Positions 51,870 through 60,329 of a DNA stretch of 64,000 nucleotides are shown here, in pieces. Where the stretch lies: contig NZ_JAPEMV010000008.1 of the NCBI RefSeq assembly GCF_026342355.1, positions 186,001 through 250,000 on the forward strand, in the 5' to 3' direction. Under the pieces are notes generated by a model, which saw only the letters and a list, made by a program, of their open reading frames with translations, searched no databases and was not told the origin of the DNA. Origin of the DNA: Streptomyces sp. NBC_00249 (GTDB taxonomy: Bacteria > Actinomycetota > Actinomycetes > Streptomycetales > Streptomycetaceae). Numbering within the stretch: the stretch's first letter is position 1; each line of letters begins with the position of its first letter. The translations under genes and the position numbers were made by a program.

Positions 51870-52832
51870 ATGAACCAGAACGCACCCCTCCCCCTCGCCC
51901 ACCTCACCGCCAGCCGCCCCCGCGTGCTGACCGTCGCCCAGCTCCGCGAGCACGGCGTCAGCGCCTCCGAGGCCGCCGGGCGGCCCTGGCAGCAGGTGCT
52001 GCCCGGGGTGTTCCTGCTCCACACCGGACCCGCGACCAGCGAGGAGCGGCTGCACGCCGCCCTGCTGTACGCCGGCCGGCGCGGCGCCGGCGAGGTCATG
52101 ATCACCGGGCTGGCCGCGCTCGCGCTCTACCGGTTCTCCGCCGCCCCCGCCCTGCTCGCGCTCTCGCACATCGACGTGCTCGTCCCGAACACCCGTCGGC
52201 TGCGCTCCACCGGCGACGTGCGCATCGTCCGCGCCCACACCCCGCCCCGCCCCCTCGAGGTGACCGGGCTGCCCGTGGCCCCGGTGGCCCGCACCGTCGC
52301 CGACGCCGTGGCCCAGCTCTCCGACGCCGGGACGGTGCGCCGCATCCTCAGCGAGGCCGTCCGCGCCGGGCACTGCGAACCGGCCGCCGTCGTACGGGAG
52401 CTGACCGTGGCCCGGCTGCTGAACCGGCCGCACGTCGTCGACGCCGTCGAGGCCCTGCTCGCCGAGGGCCGGGCCATCGCGGAGGACCGGCTGTACCAGC
52501 TCGTACGGGGCTACGAGCTCCCCGAGCCCGTCTGGAACGTCGACCTGCGGCTGCCCGGCGGCCCACACCTGGGCGGGGTGGACGCGTACTGGCCCGAGCA
52601 GGCCGTCGCCGTCGAGATCGACACCCGGGCCCCCCGCCAGGGCGAGGACGAGGACTGGTCGGAGGCCGTCCGCAAGCGCGAGACGCTGGAGCGCCTCGGG
52701 GTGACCGTCCTGCACCTGACCCCCCGCAAGCTGCGCGACTGGCCCGAGCAGCAGGCCGCGGTCGTCCGGACCGCCCTGACGGCTTCCGTCGACCGCGAGC
52801 CCGCCGCCTACCTGGTCGTACTGCCCAGGTGA
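51870..52832 (+). CDS. AbiEi-type N-domain / DUF559-like C-domain protein
   Basis: The 320-residue protein starts with a winged-helix segment like the AbiEi antitoxin N-domain (LTVAQLREHGVSASEA, then VLPGVFLLHTG). It ends with a DUF559/VSR-endonuclease-like fold: GGVDAYWPEQAVAVEID, Arg-rich helix and GVTVLHLTPRKL. The PD-(D/E)xK-like acidic residues (Asp in GVDAYW, Glu-Ile-Asp) are present. No AbiEii toxin gene is near, so an antitoxin role is unlikely; a DNA-binding or nuclease role is inference. It overlaps the end of the PPOX gene by 25 bp, tail to tail. Confidence 0.78.
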   Translation: MNQNAPLPLAHLTASRPRVLTVAQLREHGVSASEAAGRPWQQVLPGVFLLHTGPATSEERLHAALLYAGRRGAGEVMITGLAALALYRFSAAPALLALSHIDVLVPNTRRLRSTGDVRIVRAHTPPRPLEVTGLPVAPVARTVADAVAQLSDAGTVRRILSEAVRAGHCEPAAVVRELTVARLLNRPHVVDAVEALLAEGRAIAEDRLYQLVRGYELPEPVWNVDLRLPGGPHLGGVDAYWPEQAVAVEIDTRAPRQGEDEDWSEAVRKRETLERLGVTVLHLTPRKLRDWPEQQAAVVRTALTASVDREPAAYLVVLPR

Positions 52833-53737
52833 CCCCCGGGCGACAGCGGCGGACTGGCCGGGGAGTACTCCGGAGCACTCCAGCGCAACCGCCCCGGATG
52901 CACGCCCTCCACCGCCGACTCCACGGTGAACCGCACCCACCGCTCCCCGTCCGCCCCGAACTCGGTCCGGGCCCGGCCGCTCAGCTGGAGCACCGCCCCG
53001 CTCTCCCAGTCCGGGAAGAGAAGCCCGGCCCGTTCGTCGGCGGCCAGGTTGCCGAGCGTCAGGAACATCGCGTTGCCCGCGTAGTCCGGCCAGAGCAGCT
53101 CGGTCGGCGAGAGCACCTCCACGAAGCCGGGCAGCCCGCCGCGGTGGCTGGCGTCGACGCCGTCCGCCTCCGCCGTGGTGGCGACGAAGAAGGTGTCGGC
53201 GGCGCGTACGGCCAGTTCCTGGCCGGGGGTGAGCCCGTGCCCGCGCCGTACGACGCCGGCCCCCTCGGGCAGCAGCTCCAGGGGCTGCCGCTTCTGCAGG
53301 TACTTGGGGCAGTTGGCGAAGACCTGTTCGGCCCGGACCGCGAATCCGCGACCGGTCGGCTCCAGGGTCCCGTTCAGCCGCATCCTGCGCCGGGTGCGCG
53401 GGTCGAGCGCGATGGTGCCGACCGGGGTCCCGGCCGCGGCCAGCGCGCCGGCGAGCGGATCGCCCTCCGGCAGTCCCCCGGCGACCGTGATCCGGTCCGG
53501 CCCGGTGGCCCGTACGAAGCCGGGCGGCCCGGTGAGCAGGGAGGCCCACATCCGCCCCGAGGCGTCGGCCGCGCCGACGACCAGGTGGGGCTGGAGGCCG
53601 AGGAAGGCCGCCGCGACGTCCTTGATCTGGGTACCGATCGAGCGGCCGACGTGGCCGGCGAGCTCGCGCACCCCGACCCGGTCCTGCACGGCCAGCGGGC
53701 CCGCGTGGTAGGCGCGGGGCACGAGTACCCCGTTCAT
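52808..53737 (-). CDS. Pyridoxamine-5'-phosphate-oxidase-family flavoprotein
   Basis: The 309-residue protein belongs to the PPOX split-barrel family: ASGRMWASLLTG near 62-72, IALDPRTRRRMRLNG, VFANCPKYLQKR and GNAMFLTLGNLAADERAGLLFPDWESG are typical for the two-barrel subgroup. It likely binds FMN or F420 and reduces an unknown substrate. Its start codon overlaps the stop of the VOC gene by one base (TAATG), so both are translated together. Confidence 0.87.
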   Translation of the reverse strand: MNGVLVPRAYHAGPLAVQDRVGVRELAGHVGRSIGTQIKDVAAAFLGLQPHLVVGAADASGRMWASLLTGPPGFVRATGPDRITVAGGLPEGDPLAGALAAAGTPVGTIALDPRTRRRMRLNGTLEPTGRGFAVRAEQVFANCPKYLQKRQPLELLPEGAGVVRRGHGLTPGQELAVRAADTFFVATTAEADGVDASHRGGLPGFVEVLSPTELLWPDYAGNAMFLTLGNLAADERAGLLFPDWESGAVLQLSGRARTEFGADGERWVRFTVESAVEGVHPGRLRWSAPEYSPASPPLSPGGHLGSTTR

Positions 53738-54195
53738 TAGAAGAACCCGCAGGTCGGCGCGGACTCGGTGGGCGCGGGAGCCCCTTCGACGCCGGTCGGG
53801 ACGGAGATCTCCAGGCGGGTCCCGTCCGGGTCGTGGAAGAAGATCCCGCCCGAGGCGGCGCCCTCGCCGTGGGCGACGACCCCCTCGTAGGCGAACTCCA
53901 CGCCCAGGTCGCGCAGCCGCGCCTCGTACGCCCGGACCTCCTCGACGGCGCCCGCGGAGAGCGCCAGGTGGTGCAGTCCGGCCGAGGCGGGGACGTACGC
54001 GCCCGTCGCCTGCTGCCAGAGGGTGAGCACGAGCTCGCCGTCCTGGCCGAGGAAGGCGAAGCGGCGGTCCTCCTCCTTGCCCTCGCCCAGCACCTCGAAG
54101 CCGAGGGCGTCGCGGTAGAAGGCGAGCGAGCGCTCCAGGTCGGTGACGTTGAGGCCCACGTGCCCGGTGCGGAGCTTGCTGATGACGGTCGTCAT
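53737..54195 (-). CDS. VOC-family (glyoxalase-like) protein
   Basis: The 152-residue protein has two beta-alpha-beta-beta-beta units with metal-ligand candidates His (TGHVGLNVTDLERS), His-His (GLHHLALS) and Glu (DPDGTRLEIS). The family covers glyoxalases, dioxygenases and drug-binding proteins; activity here is not known. ATG 54195 has AAGGGAAC in front. It heads a two-gene unit with the PPOX gene and is divergent from the CGNR regulator. Confidence 0.9.
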   Translation of the reverse strand: MTTVISKLRTGHVGLNVTDLERSLAFYRDALGFEVLGEGKEEDRRFAFLGQDGELVLTLWQQATGAYVPASAGLHHLALSAGAVEEVRAYEARLRDLGVEFAYEGVVAHGEGAASGGIFFHDPDGTRLEISVPTGVEGAPAPTESAPTCGFF

Positions 54196-54230
54196 GACGG
54201 GTTCCCTTCCCCGGAGGATTCCTTGCGTTC

Positions 54231-54299
54231 TAACCTTCTAAATCGAGATTAAGGGTTAGGCGCGAGGTCGTCAACCGCTCACGTAACCTTGAGGGGTTA
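54231..54299. promoter_or_regulatory. Two TAACC...GGTTA inverted repeats in the VOC/CGNR gap
   Basis: TAACCTT (54231-54237) with AAGGGTTA (54251-54258), and TAACC (54284-54288) with GGTTA (54295-54299), form two related inverted repeats between the divergent genes. The CGNR protein encoded at 54319 is the obvious candidate to bind them. Confidence 0.6.
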
Positions 54300-54318
54300 G
54301 CGAACCGAGGAGACGGAC

Positions 54319-54879
54319 ATGACGGCGGCGGATCCACGACCCCTGACCGGGGAGCCGGTCTCGCTCGACCTGCTGAACACGCGCTGGATGCAGGACGGCG
54401 AACTGGTGGACCTCTTCGCCGGGGCCTTCGGGCTGACCCGGGTGGAGGGGCTCGCCCTGTGGCTGGGGAGCGCGGGCCTGGACGGCCGCTTCCGCGCCGA
54501 CGCCGCGACCCTCGTCCACCTGCTGACCGCGCGGGAGTCCCTGGCGCGCGCCGTCGCCGACCCGGCCGACGCGAGCGCCCGCTCCCTGGTGGACGCCGTC
54601 CTGGAGCACGGCCGGATCCGGGCCACGCTCACCGCCGAAGGGCCCGGCGAGCGCGCCGAGTTCGCCGATCCCGCCTGGGGGCCGGCCTGGACGGCCGCCC
54701 GCGACTACCTCGGACTGCTGGGCGCGGCGCCCGACCGGATCCGCAAGTGCGCCTCCGAGACCTGCGTCCTGCGCTTCTACGACACCTCGCGCAACGGCAC
54801 CCGGCGCTGGTGCTCGATGGCCGTCTGCGGCAACCGCGCCAAGGCCTCCCGGCACTACGCGCGCACGCGCGAGCGCTGA
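54319..54879 (+). CDS. CGNR zinc-finger / ABATE-domain regulator
   Basis: The 186-residue protein has the ABATE-type helical N-terminal domain (about 1-130) and a C-terminal CGNR zinc finger with Cys in CASETCVLRFYD and RRWCSMAVCGNRAKASRHYAR. The family is thought to be stress-related transcription regulators. ATG 54319 has GAGGAGACGGAC upstream. It is divergent from the VOC-PPOX pair with palindromes between, so it may control that pair and itself. Confidence 0.9.
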   Translation: MTAADPRPLTGEPVSLDLLNTRWMQDGELVDLFAGAFGLTRVEGLALWLGSAGLDGRFRADAATLVHLLTARESLARAVADPADASARSLVDAVLEHGRIRATLTAEGPGERAEFADPAWGPAWTAARDYLGLLGAAPDRIRKCASETCVLRFYDTSRNGTRRWCSMAVCGNRAKASRHYARTRER

Positions 54880-55024
54880 ACGGTCGGAATCTGTCACACC
54901 GGGCGTGAGACGGACACCCGCTCCGCCTCCGAGTTGAGGCCGTTAAGTCGACAAGTCGACTCGCTACGCACCGCGATCTGCCCCGTCCTGCCCCGGGATG
55001 TTCCCACTGACGCATACCCCGACC

Positions 55025-55034
55025 TGGCGGGAAT
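55025..55034 (+). promoter_or_regulatory. AdpA-type site upstream of the S8 peptidase
   Basis: TGGCGGGAAT fits the AdpA consensus TGGCSNGWWY in full, 120 bp upstream of the start. It also lies inside a hairpin GGCGG/CCGCC flanked by ACCTG/CAGGT. AdpA controls many secreted proteases in Streptomyces, but short degenerate sites arise by chance. Confidence 0.4.
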
Positions 55035-55153
55035 CCGCCATGTCAGGTCTCGGTCAATGACAACCCTCCCCAAACAGCTGTCACTTCGGCAAAGCTGACC
55101 GGTCATCCGGCACCGAATTCCGGACCGTATCTTTCACTTAGCCAGGGATGCTG

Positions 55154-58100
55154 ATGACCCTCGACTCCCCCAGCTCCACCACCGGGGCGATACCCGGCGC
55201 CCGGCGCGCCGCCCGCGTCGCCGCGGCCGCGGGCCTGGTGGCCGCCCTCTGCGCCACCGGCGCCATGCCCGCCTTCGCGGCGGACGGCACCACCGCGCCC
55301 GCCACCCCGCCGGTCAAGTCGGCGGACCAGAAGCTCGGTTCGGCCGACGCCGAACTGCTCCAGGAGGCCAAGGCCAAGGGTGACGCGACCGTCACCGTCA
55401 TGGTCGCGACCGCCCCCGGGCAGACCAAGCAGGTCGCCGACCAGCTCGTCGCCGTCCAGGGCGCCTCGGTGGGCCAGACGTACGACAAGCTCGGCTACGT
55501 CCGCGCCACCCTGCCGACCGACAAGGCCGAGGCCGCGCTGAAGTCGGCCGTCAAGCTCGACTCCGTGCACGGCATCGACCTGCGGCACGAGATCCAGCTG
55601 CCGGACCCGCGCCCCGACGCCCACCGCGAGGGCGGCACGGCCAAGAAGACCGCGGTCGAGACGTACGCGGCGCCGGACAAGAACACCCCGGCGAAGAACC
55701 CGTACAACCCGTCCTTCGAGACCGGCTCGGTCGACTTCGTCAAGAAGAACCCGAAGGCCGACGGCCGCGGCGTGACCATCGGCATCATGGACTCGGGCGT
55801 CGACGTCAGCCACCCCGCGCTGCAGAAGACCACCACCGGCGAGCGCAAGATCGTCGACTGGGTCACCGCGACCGACCCGATCACGGACAACGACGCGACC
55901 TGGCGCCCCCAGGTCACGCCCGTCACCTCCGCGGGCGGTTCCTTCACCGCCGGCGGCGCGAGCTGGAAGGCGCCCGAGGGCACCTACCAGTGGAGCCGCT
56001 TCACCGAGGCGATCACCGCCACCGGTGACATGAAGGGCGACGTCAACCGCGACGGCGACACCACCGACCGGTTCGGCCTGCTGTACGACCCGGTCGCCGG
56101 AACCGTCCGCGTCGACACCGACCAGGACAACGACTTCACGAACAACGAGCCGATGAAGCCGTACAAGGACGGCTACCAGATCGGCTGGTTCGGCACGGAC
56201 AACCCGGCGACCGACGTCGCCGAGCGCATCCCGTTCGTGATCGAGATCCGCAAGGACGTCCCGATGGACCCGCTGGGCGGGGACTGGGTCGGCAAGAAGG
56301 TCGACTTCGTCAACGTCGGCATCATCGAGTCCGAGCACGGCACCCACGTCGCGGGCATCACCGCCGCCAACGGCCTCTTCGGCGGCCAGATGAACGGCCA
56401 GGCCCCGGGCGCCAAGCTGGTCTCCTCGCGCGCCTGCTCCTGGTCCGGCGGCTGCACCAACGTCGCGCTGACCGAGGGCATGATCGACCTCGTCGTCAAC
56501 CGCGGCGTCGACATCGTCAACATGTCGATCGGCGGCCTGCCGGCGCTCAACGACGGCAACAACGCCCGCTCGGAGCTCTACAAGAACCTCATCGACACCT
56601 ACGGTGTCCAGCTCGTCATCTCGGCGGGCAACGAGGGACCGGGCGTCAACACCATCGGCGACCCCGGCCTGGCCGACAAGGTCATCTCGGTGGGCGCGGC
56701 GGTCTCCAAGGACACCTGGGCCGCCAACTACGGCTCCGGCGTGAGCAAGAAGTACAACATGTTCCCGTTCTCCTCGCGCGGTCCGCGTGAGGACGGCGGC
56801 TTCACGCCGACCATCACCGCCCCCGGCGCGGCCATCAACACCATCCAGACCTGGCTGCCCGGCGCCCCCGTGAAGGAGGCCGGCTACACCCTGCCGGCCG
56901 GTTACGGCATGCTCCAGGGCACCTCGATGTCCTCGCCGCAGGCCGCGGGCGCGAGCGCGCTGCTCATCTCCGCCGCCAAGCAGAAGAACATCGCGCTGAA
57001 GCCGGCGGAGCTGCGCGTCGCGCTCACCAGCTCGGCGAAGAAGATCGACGACGTTCCGGCCCACGCACAGGGTGCCGGTCTGCTCAACGTCCCCGCCGCC
57101 TGGGAGGCCGTCCAGCGCGGCGCCAAGGCGGAGGAGTTCACCGTCAAGGCGCCGGTCGACACCGCGATCGACCAGTTCCTGAAGACCCCGGGCTTCGGCA
57201 CCGGCGTCTACGACCGTGAGGGCGGCCTGAAGGTCGGCCAGAAGAAGGTCTACGACGTCGTCGTCACCCGCACCACCGGCGTCAAGTACGGCACCCGCCA
57301 CAACCTGAGCTGGCGCAACAGCGACGGCTCCTTCAAGGTGGTCGGCGGCTACGACTACGTCACCCTGCCGCTGAACAAGCCCGTCACGATCAAGGTCGAG
57401 GCCAACGTCAAGTCGGCCGGCGTCCACAGCGGCATCCTGCAGCTCGACGACCCGACCACCGAGGGCATCGACAAGCAGATCCTGTCCACGGTCGTCGCCG
57501 CCACCCCGCTGGCGAAGCCGTCGTTCAAGCTGTCGGACACCTCCTCCGTCCAGCGCAACAGCCACAAGTCGTACTTCGTGACCGTCCCGCAGGGCGCGAA
57601 GACCCTCGAGGTCGCCCTCGGCGGTCTGAAGCCGGGCAGCCAGACGCGCTTCATCTCGATCCACCCGTACGGTGTGGGCGTCGAGGACAGCGCGACGACC
57701 CAGTGCTACCCGAACTACGACAACCCGGCGAACACCTGCCGCCCCGACCTGCGCTCGTACGCCGAGCCCACCCCGGGCGTCTGGGAGATCGAGGTCGAGT
57801 CGCGCCGTACGTCGCCGCTGCTCGACAACCCGTTCAAGCTCGACATCTCGGTCCTCGGCGCGGGCTTCGACCCGGCCGTCAAGGTCCTCCCCGAGGTCAA
57901 GCAGGGCACCCCGGCCCCGGTCCAGTGGACCATCAAGAACGAGGCCGCGGCCATCTCCGGCGGCAAGCTCCAGGGCGGCCCGCTCGGCAGCGCGAAGGTC
58001 GCCAAGCCGACCATCGCCGCCGGTGAGACCCACACCAGCGAGGTCACGATCGGCGAGGGCGTCTCCCGCCTCGACGTCGCGATCGGCAAGGTCTCCGACA

Positions 58101-58486
58101 CGGGCGCCGACCTCGACCTCGAGGTCTACAAGGACGGCGTCAAGGTCGGCTCCTCCGCCGACGGCGACTCCGACGAGGCCGTGAGCCTGGCCAAGCCGGC
58201 CGCCGGCACCTACACCGTCAAGGTGATCGGCTACGCCGTCCCGTCCGGCTCCACCACGTACGACTACCGCGACGTGTACTTCTCGGCCGCCCTGGGCTCC
58301 GTCCAGGTCGACGAGGCCGCCGCGGTGAACCTCGCCACCGGCGCCTCGGCGCAGGTCAAGGCGAACGTCCTGGTCACCAGCGCGGCCCCCGAGGGCCGTC
58401 AGTTCTTCGGCCAGGTCCAGCTGCTCAACGCCCGCGGCACCGCCGCCGGCACCGGCAGCGTGCAGATCGAGAAGGTCCTGCCGTAG
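55154..58486 (+). CDS. Secreted S8 subtilisin-like serine peptidase
   Basis: The 1110-residue precursor has a long signal peptide (MTLDSPSSTTGAIPGARRAARVAAAAGL..., cleavage near MPAFAA), an inhibitor-like propeptide (about 75-150), then a subtilisin domain with Asp in IMDSGVDVSH, His in ESEHGTHVAG and Ser in QGTSMSSPQAAG. An insertion between Asp and His includes the calcium-like DVNRDGDTTD. About 450 further residues form beta-sandwich domains, one like a bacterial pre-peptidase C-terminal domain (SRLDVAIGKVSDTGADLDLEVYKDG). It is related to tripeptidyl-peptidase-II-like S8 enzymes. ATG 55154 is preferred to 55148 because AGGG then stands at a proper distance. Confidence 0.92.
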   Translation: MTLDSPSSTTGAIPGARRAARVAAAAGLVAALCATGAMPAFAADGTTAPATPPVKSADQKLGSADAELLQEAKAKGDATVTVMVATAPGQTKQVADQLVAVQGASVGQTYDKLGYVRATLPTDKAEAALKSAVKLDSVHGIDLRHEIQLPDPRPDAHREGGTAKKTAVETYAAPDKNTPAKNPYNPSFETGSVDFVKKNPKADGRGVTIGIMDSGVDVSHPALQKTTTGERKIVDWVTATDPITDNDATWRPQVTPVTSAGGSFTAGGASWKAPEGTYQWSRFTEAITATGDMKGDVNRDGDTTDRFGLLYDPVAGTVRVDTDQDNDFTNNEPMKPYKDGYQIGWFGTDNPATDVAERIPFVIEIRKDVPMDPLGGDWVGKKVDFVNVGIIESEHGTHVAGITAANGLFGGQMNGQAPGAKLVSSRACSWSGGCTNVALTEGMIDLVVNRGVDIVNMSIGGLPALNDGNNARSELYKNLIDTYGVQLVISAGNEGPGVNTIGDPGLADKVISVGAAVSKDTWAANYGSGVSKKYNMFPFSSRGPREDGGFTPTITAPGAAINTIQTWLPGAPVKEAGYTLPAGYGMLQGTSMSSPQAAGASALLISAAKQKNIALKPAELRVALTSSAKKIDDVPAHAQGAGLLNVPAAWEAVQRGAKAEEFTVKAPVDTAIDQFLKTPGFGTGVYDREGGLKVGQKKVYDVVVTRTTGVKYGTRHNLSWRNSDGSFKVVGGYDYVTLPLNKPVTIKVEANVKSAGVHSGILQLDDPTTEGIDKQILSTVVAATPLAKPSFKLSDTSSVQRNSHKSYFVTVPQGAKTLEVALGGLKPGSQTRFISIHPYGVGVEDSATTQCYPNYDNPANTCRPDLRSYAEPTPGVWEIEVESRRTSPLLDNPFKLDISVLGAGFDPAVKVLPEVKQGTPAPVQWTIKNEAAAISGGKLQGGPLGSAKVAKPTIAAGETHTSEVTIGEGVSRLDVAIGKVSDTGADLDLEVYKDGVKVGSSADGDSDEAVSLAKPAAGTYTVKVIGYAVPSGSTTYDYRDVYFSAALGSVQVDEAAAVNLATGASAQVKANVLVTSAAPEGRQFFGQVQLLNARGTAAGTGSVQIEKVLP

Positions 58487-58506
58487 CGCGGGCCTAGCGT
58501 GAGACG

Positions 58507-58540
58507 GAAGGGGCGGTGCTCTCGCGAGCACCGCCCCTTC
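58507..58540. terminator. Bidirectional terminator between the two secreted peptidases
   Basis: Perfect 15-bp stem GAAGGGGCGGTGCTC with loop TCGC, followed by TGCTTT on plus. It lies between converging genes. Confidence 0.9.
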
Positions 58541-58573
58541 TGCTTTCCCCCCCGCCCCCCTCGGGCTACGGGC

Positions 58574-60070
58574 CTACTTCCCCAGCGACCGCAGGGACTC
58601 GGCGTAGGTGCCCACCGCGTGGGCGATCACGTCCAGGTTGGTGTCGAAGGCCTTGAGGTCGAGGTTCTTCAGGGTGTCCCCGGCGCCGTGGTAGTTCGGG
58701 TCGTACGGGGCGCCGGCCGTCCCGCCGTAGCGCTTGGCCTGCTCGGCGGTCTTGATGCCCTCGGCGCCCGTGAAGGTGCCGCCGGCCGGGATGCCGTTCG
58801 CGATGAACGGGCCGTAGTCGGAGCGGCCGTCGAAGTCGCTGCCCTCGTGCGGCTTGCCCTTCTTGTCGAGGAAGCCGTTGATCAGTGCCTCGATCTGCGC
58901 CGAGCCGGCCGGGCCCGCGCCCTCACCCGTCTTGTCGGAGTCGTCGCCGTCGTAGACGAACTGCGCCGGGTTCGGCGAGGCGATCATGTCGAAGTTCAGG
59001 TAGAGCGCGATGTCCTTCTTCTGCTGCTCGGACAGCTGCGCGACGTAGTGCTCGGAGCCCAGCAGGCCCAGCTCCTCCGCCGACCACCAGGCGAAGCGCA
59101 CCTTGTTGGCGGGCTGCTTGCCCTTGCCCTTCTTGTTCGCGCCCTCCTCCGCGAGCTTGAGGGCCACCTCCAGCAGACCGGCCGATCCGGAGCCGTTGTC
59201 GTTGATGCCGGGGCCCTCCGGGACCGAGTCCAGGTGGGAGCCGACGGTCACCACGCGGTCGGCGCGGCCGCCGCGCGTCTCGGCGATCACGTTGCGGGTG
59301 GTCTTCTTCACGTGCTCCTGGTCCAGGTCGAGGCGCACCTTCACCTCGCCCTTGGCGGCGGCCGCGGTCAGCGCCTCGCCGTCGGCCAGGGTGATGCCGG
59401 CGCTCGGGATGACCCCCTCGGCCGGGGAGGAGAACCCGCCGCGGACCGGGGTGGTGCCGCTGTGGTTGTAGACGATCACGCCGAGCGCGCCGGCCGCCGC
59501 GGCGGCCTTCTGCTTCTCCACGAAGGTGCAGGCACCCCGCTTGACCAGGGCGATCTTCCCGGCGAAGGCCCCGGCCGGGTAGTCGTCGGCGGTGCAGCCG
59601 GGGGTCTCGTCGACCCGGGCGAGGGCGAGGGGGGCGACGAGCCCGCCCGCCGGGGTGGACTTGGTGAAGGTGAAGGCGGCGGTGGCCAGCTCGCGCGGCT
59701 GGTCACCGAGGACGGTGGTCTTCTCCGTCTTCGTGTGCGCCTCGTAGATGTCGAAGTCCTGGTACGAGACCTCGTAGCCGGCCTTCTTCAGGGTGTCGTG
59801 GACGTAGGCCGCGGAGGCGGCGTGGCCCGGGGTGCCGGCGGCGCGGTTGCCGCCGTTGGCGTCGGCGATCTGCTGGAACTTCGCCAGGTGGCGGTAGGCG
59901 CCGCGCGCGGTGACCTCCTCGACCAGCTCCTTGGCGAGCCGGCCCTCGCGCTGGTCGTGCCCGTGGGCCGAGGCCGGGGTGGCGGCGATCAGGACGGGCG
60001 CGGCGACGGCGGCGGCCGCGAGGGCGGCGAGGGCCGGTATGGACCGGCGGCGGTGGCGGATGTCCCGCAC
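58574..60070 (-). CDS. Secreted M28 zinc aminopeptidase with PA domain
   Basis: The 498-residue precursor has a signal peptide (twin-Arg-like RHRRRS then a hydrophobic core, cleavage near TPASAHG), a PA lid domain (about 130-240, ALVKRGACTFVEKQKAA) and the M28 catalytic domain. Zinc ligands are seen in GSHLDSVPEGPGINDNGSG, WWSAEELGLLGS, NFDMI and the C-terminal YHGAGDT. It is of the aminopeptidase S/Y type, removing N-terminal residues outside the cell. GTG 60070 has GGGGAGAACCACC upstream; a longer frame from 60130 would put 20 charged residues before the signal. Confidence 0.92.
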   Translation of the reverse strand: MRDIRHRRRSIPALAALAAAAVAAPVLIAATPASAHGHDQREGRLAKELVEEVTARGAYRHLAKFQQIADANGGNRAAGTPGHAASAAYVHDTLKKAGYEVSYQDFDIYEAHTKTEKTTVLGDQPRELATAAFTFTKSTPAGGLVAPLALARVDETPGCTADDYPAGAFAGKIALVKRGACTFVEKQKAAAAAGALGVIVYNHSGTTPVRGGFSSPAEGVIPSAGITLADGEALTAAAAKGEVKVRLDLDQEHVKKTTRNVIAETRGGRADRVVTVGSHLDSVPEGPGINDNGSGSAGLLEVALKLAEEGANKKGKGKQPANKVRFAWWSAEELGLLGSEHYVAQLSEQQKKDIALYLNFDMIASPNPAQFVYDGDDSDKTGEGAGPAGSAQIEALINGFLDKKGKPHEGSDFDGRSDYGPFIANGIPAGGTFTGAEGIKTAEQAKRYGGTAGAPYDPNYHGAGDTLKNLDLKAFDTNLDVIAHAVGTYAESLRSLGK

Positions 60071-60329
60071 GGTGGTTCTCCCCGAGGTAGGCGTTCGAAG
60101 GCTGGTACGCCGAGTCCGGATAGCGGGCACGGCAGAACGGACGCTAACCGGCCGTGACCAGGCAAAAGGGGACTTCAGGGGCCCTGCAACACGCCCGTCA
60201 CGGACTCGTCACGGGGGTTCATGCGCAGGACACCGTCCGTACCTCGGACAATGGATTGGACAAGCCTCGTGGGGTCGAACGCATGATGGCTTCACGCGCG
60301 CCCGCGTCGTACGTACCAAAGGAGTCACC

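Noticed and set aside
51447..53549. A 700-codon minus-strand frame over pepN and the AbiEi-like gene
   Set aside because: It has no conserved domain and conflicts with two well-supported plus-strand genes and a terminator.
55103..58531. An open frame of 1142 codons on the minus strand across the S8 peptidase
   Set aside because: Composition is Val/Gly/Asp/Arg-rich typical of antisense to GC-rich genes, and the plus strand has an intact catalytic triad and signal peptide.
60071..60329. Standard promoter for asd from TTGGAC near 60256
   Set aside because: No -10 hexamer lies at 16-18 bp; I cannot support a specific promoter.
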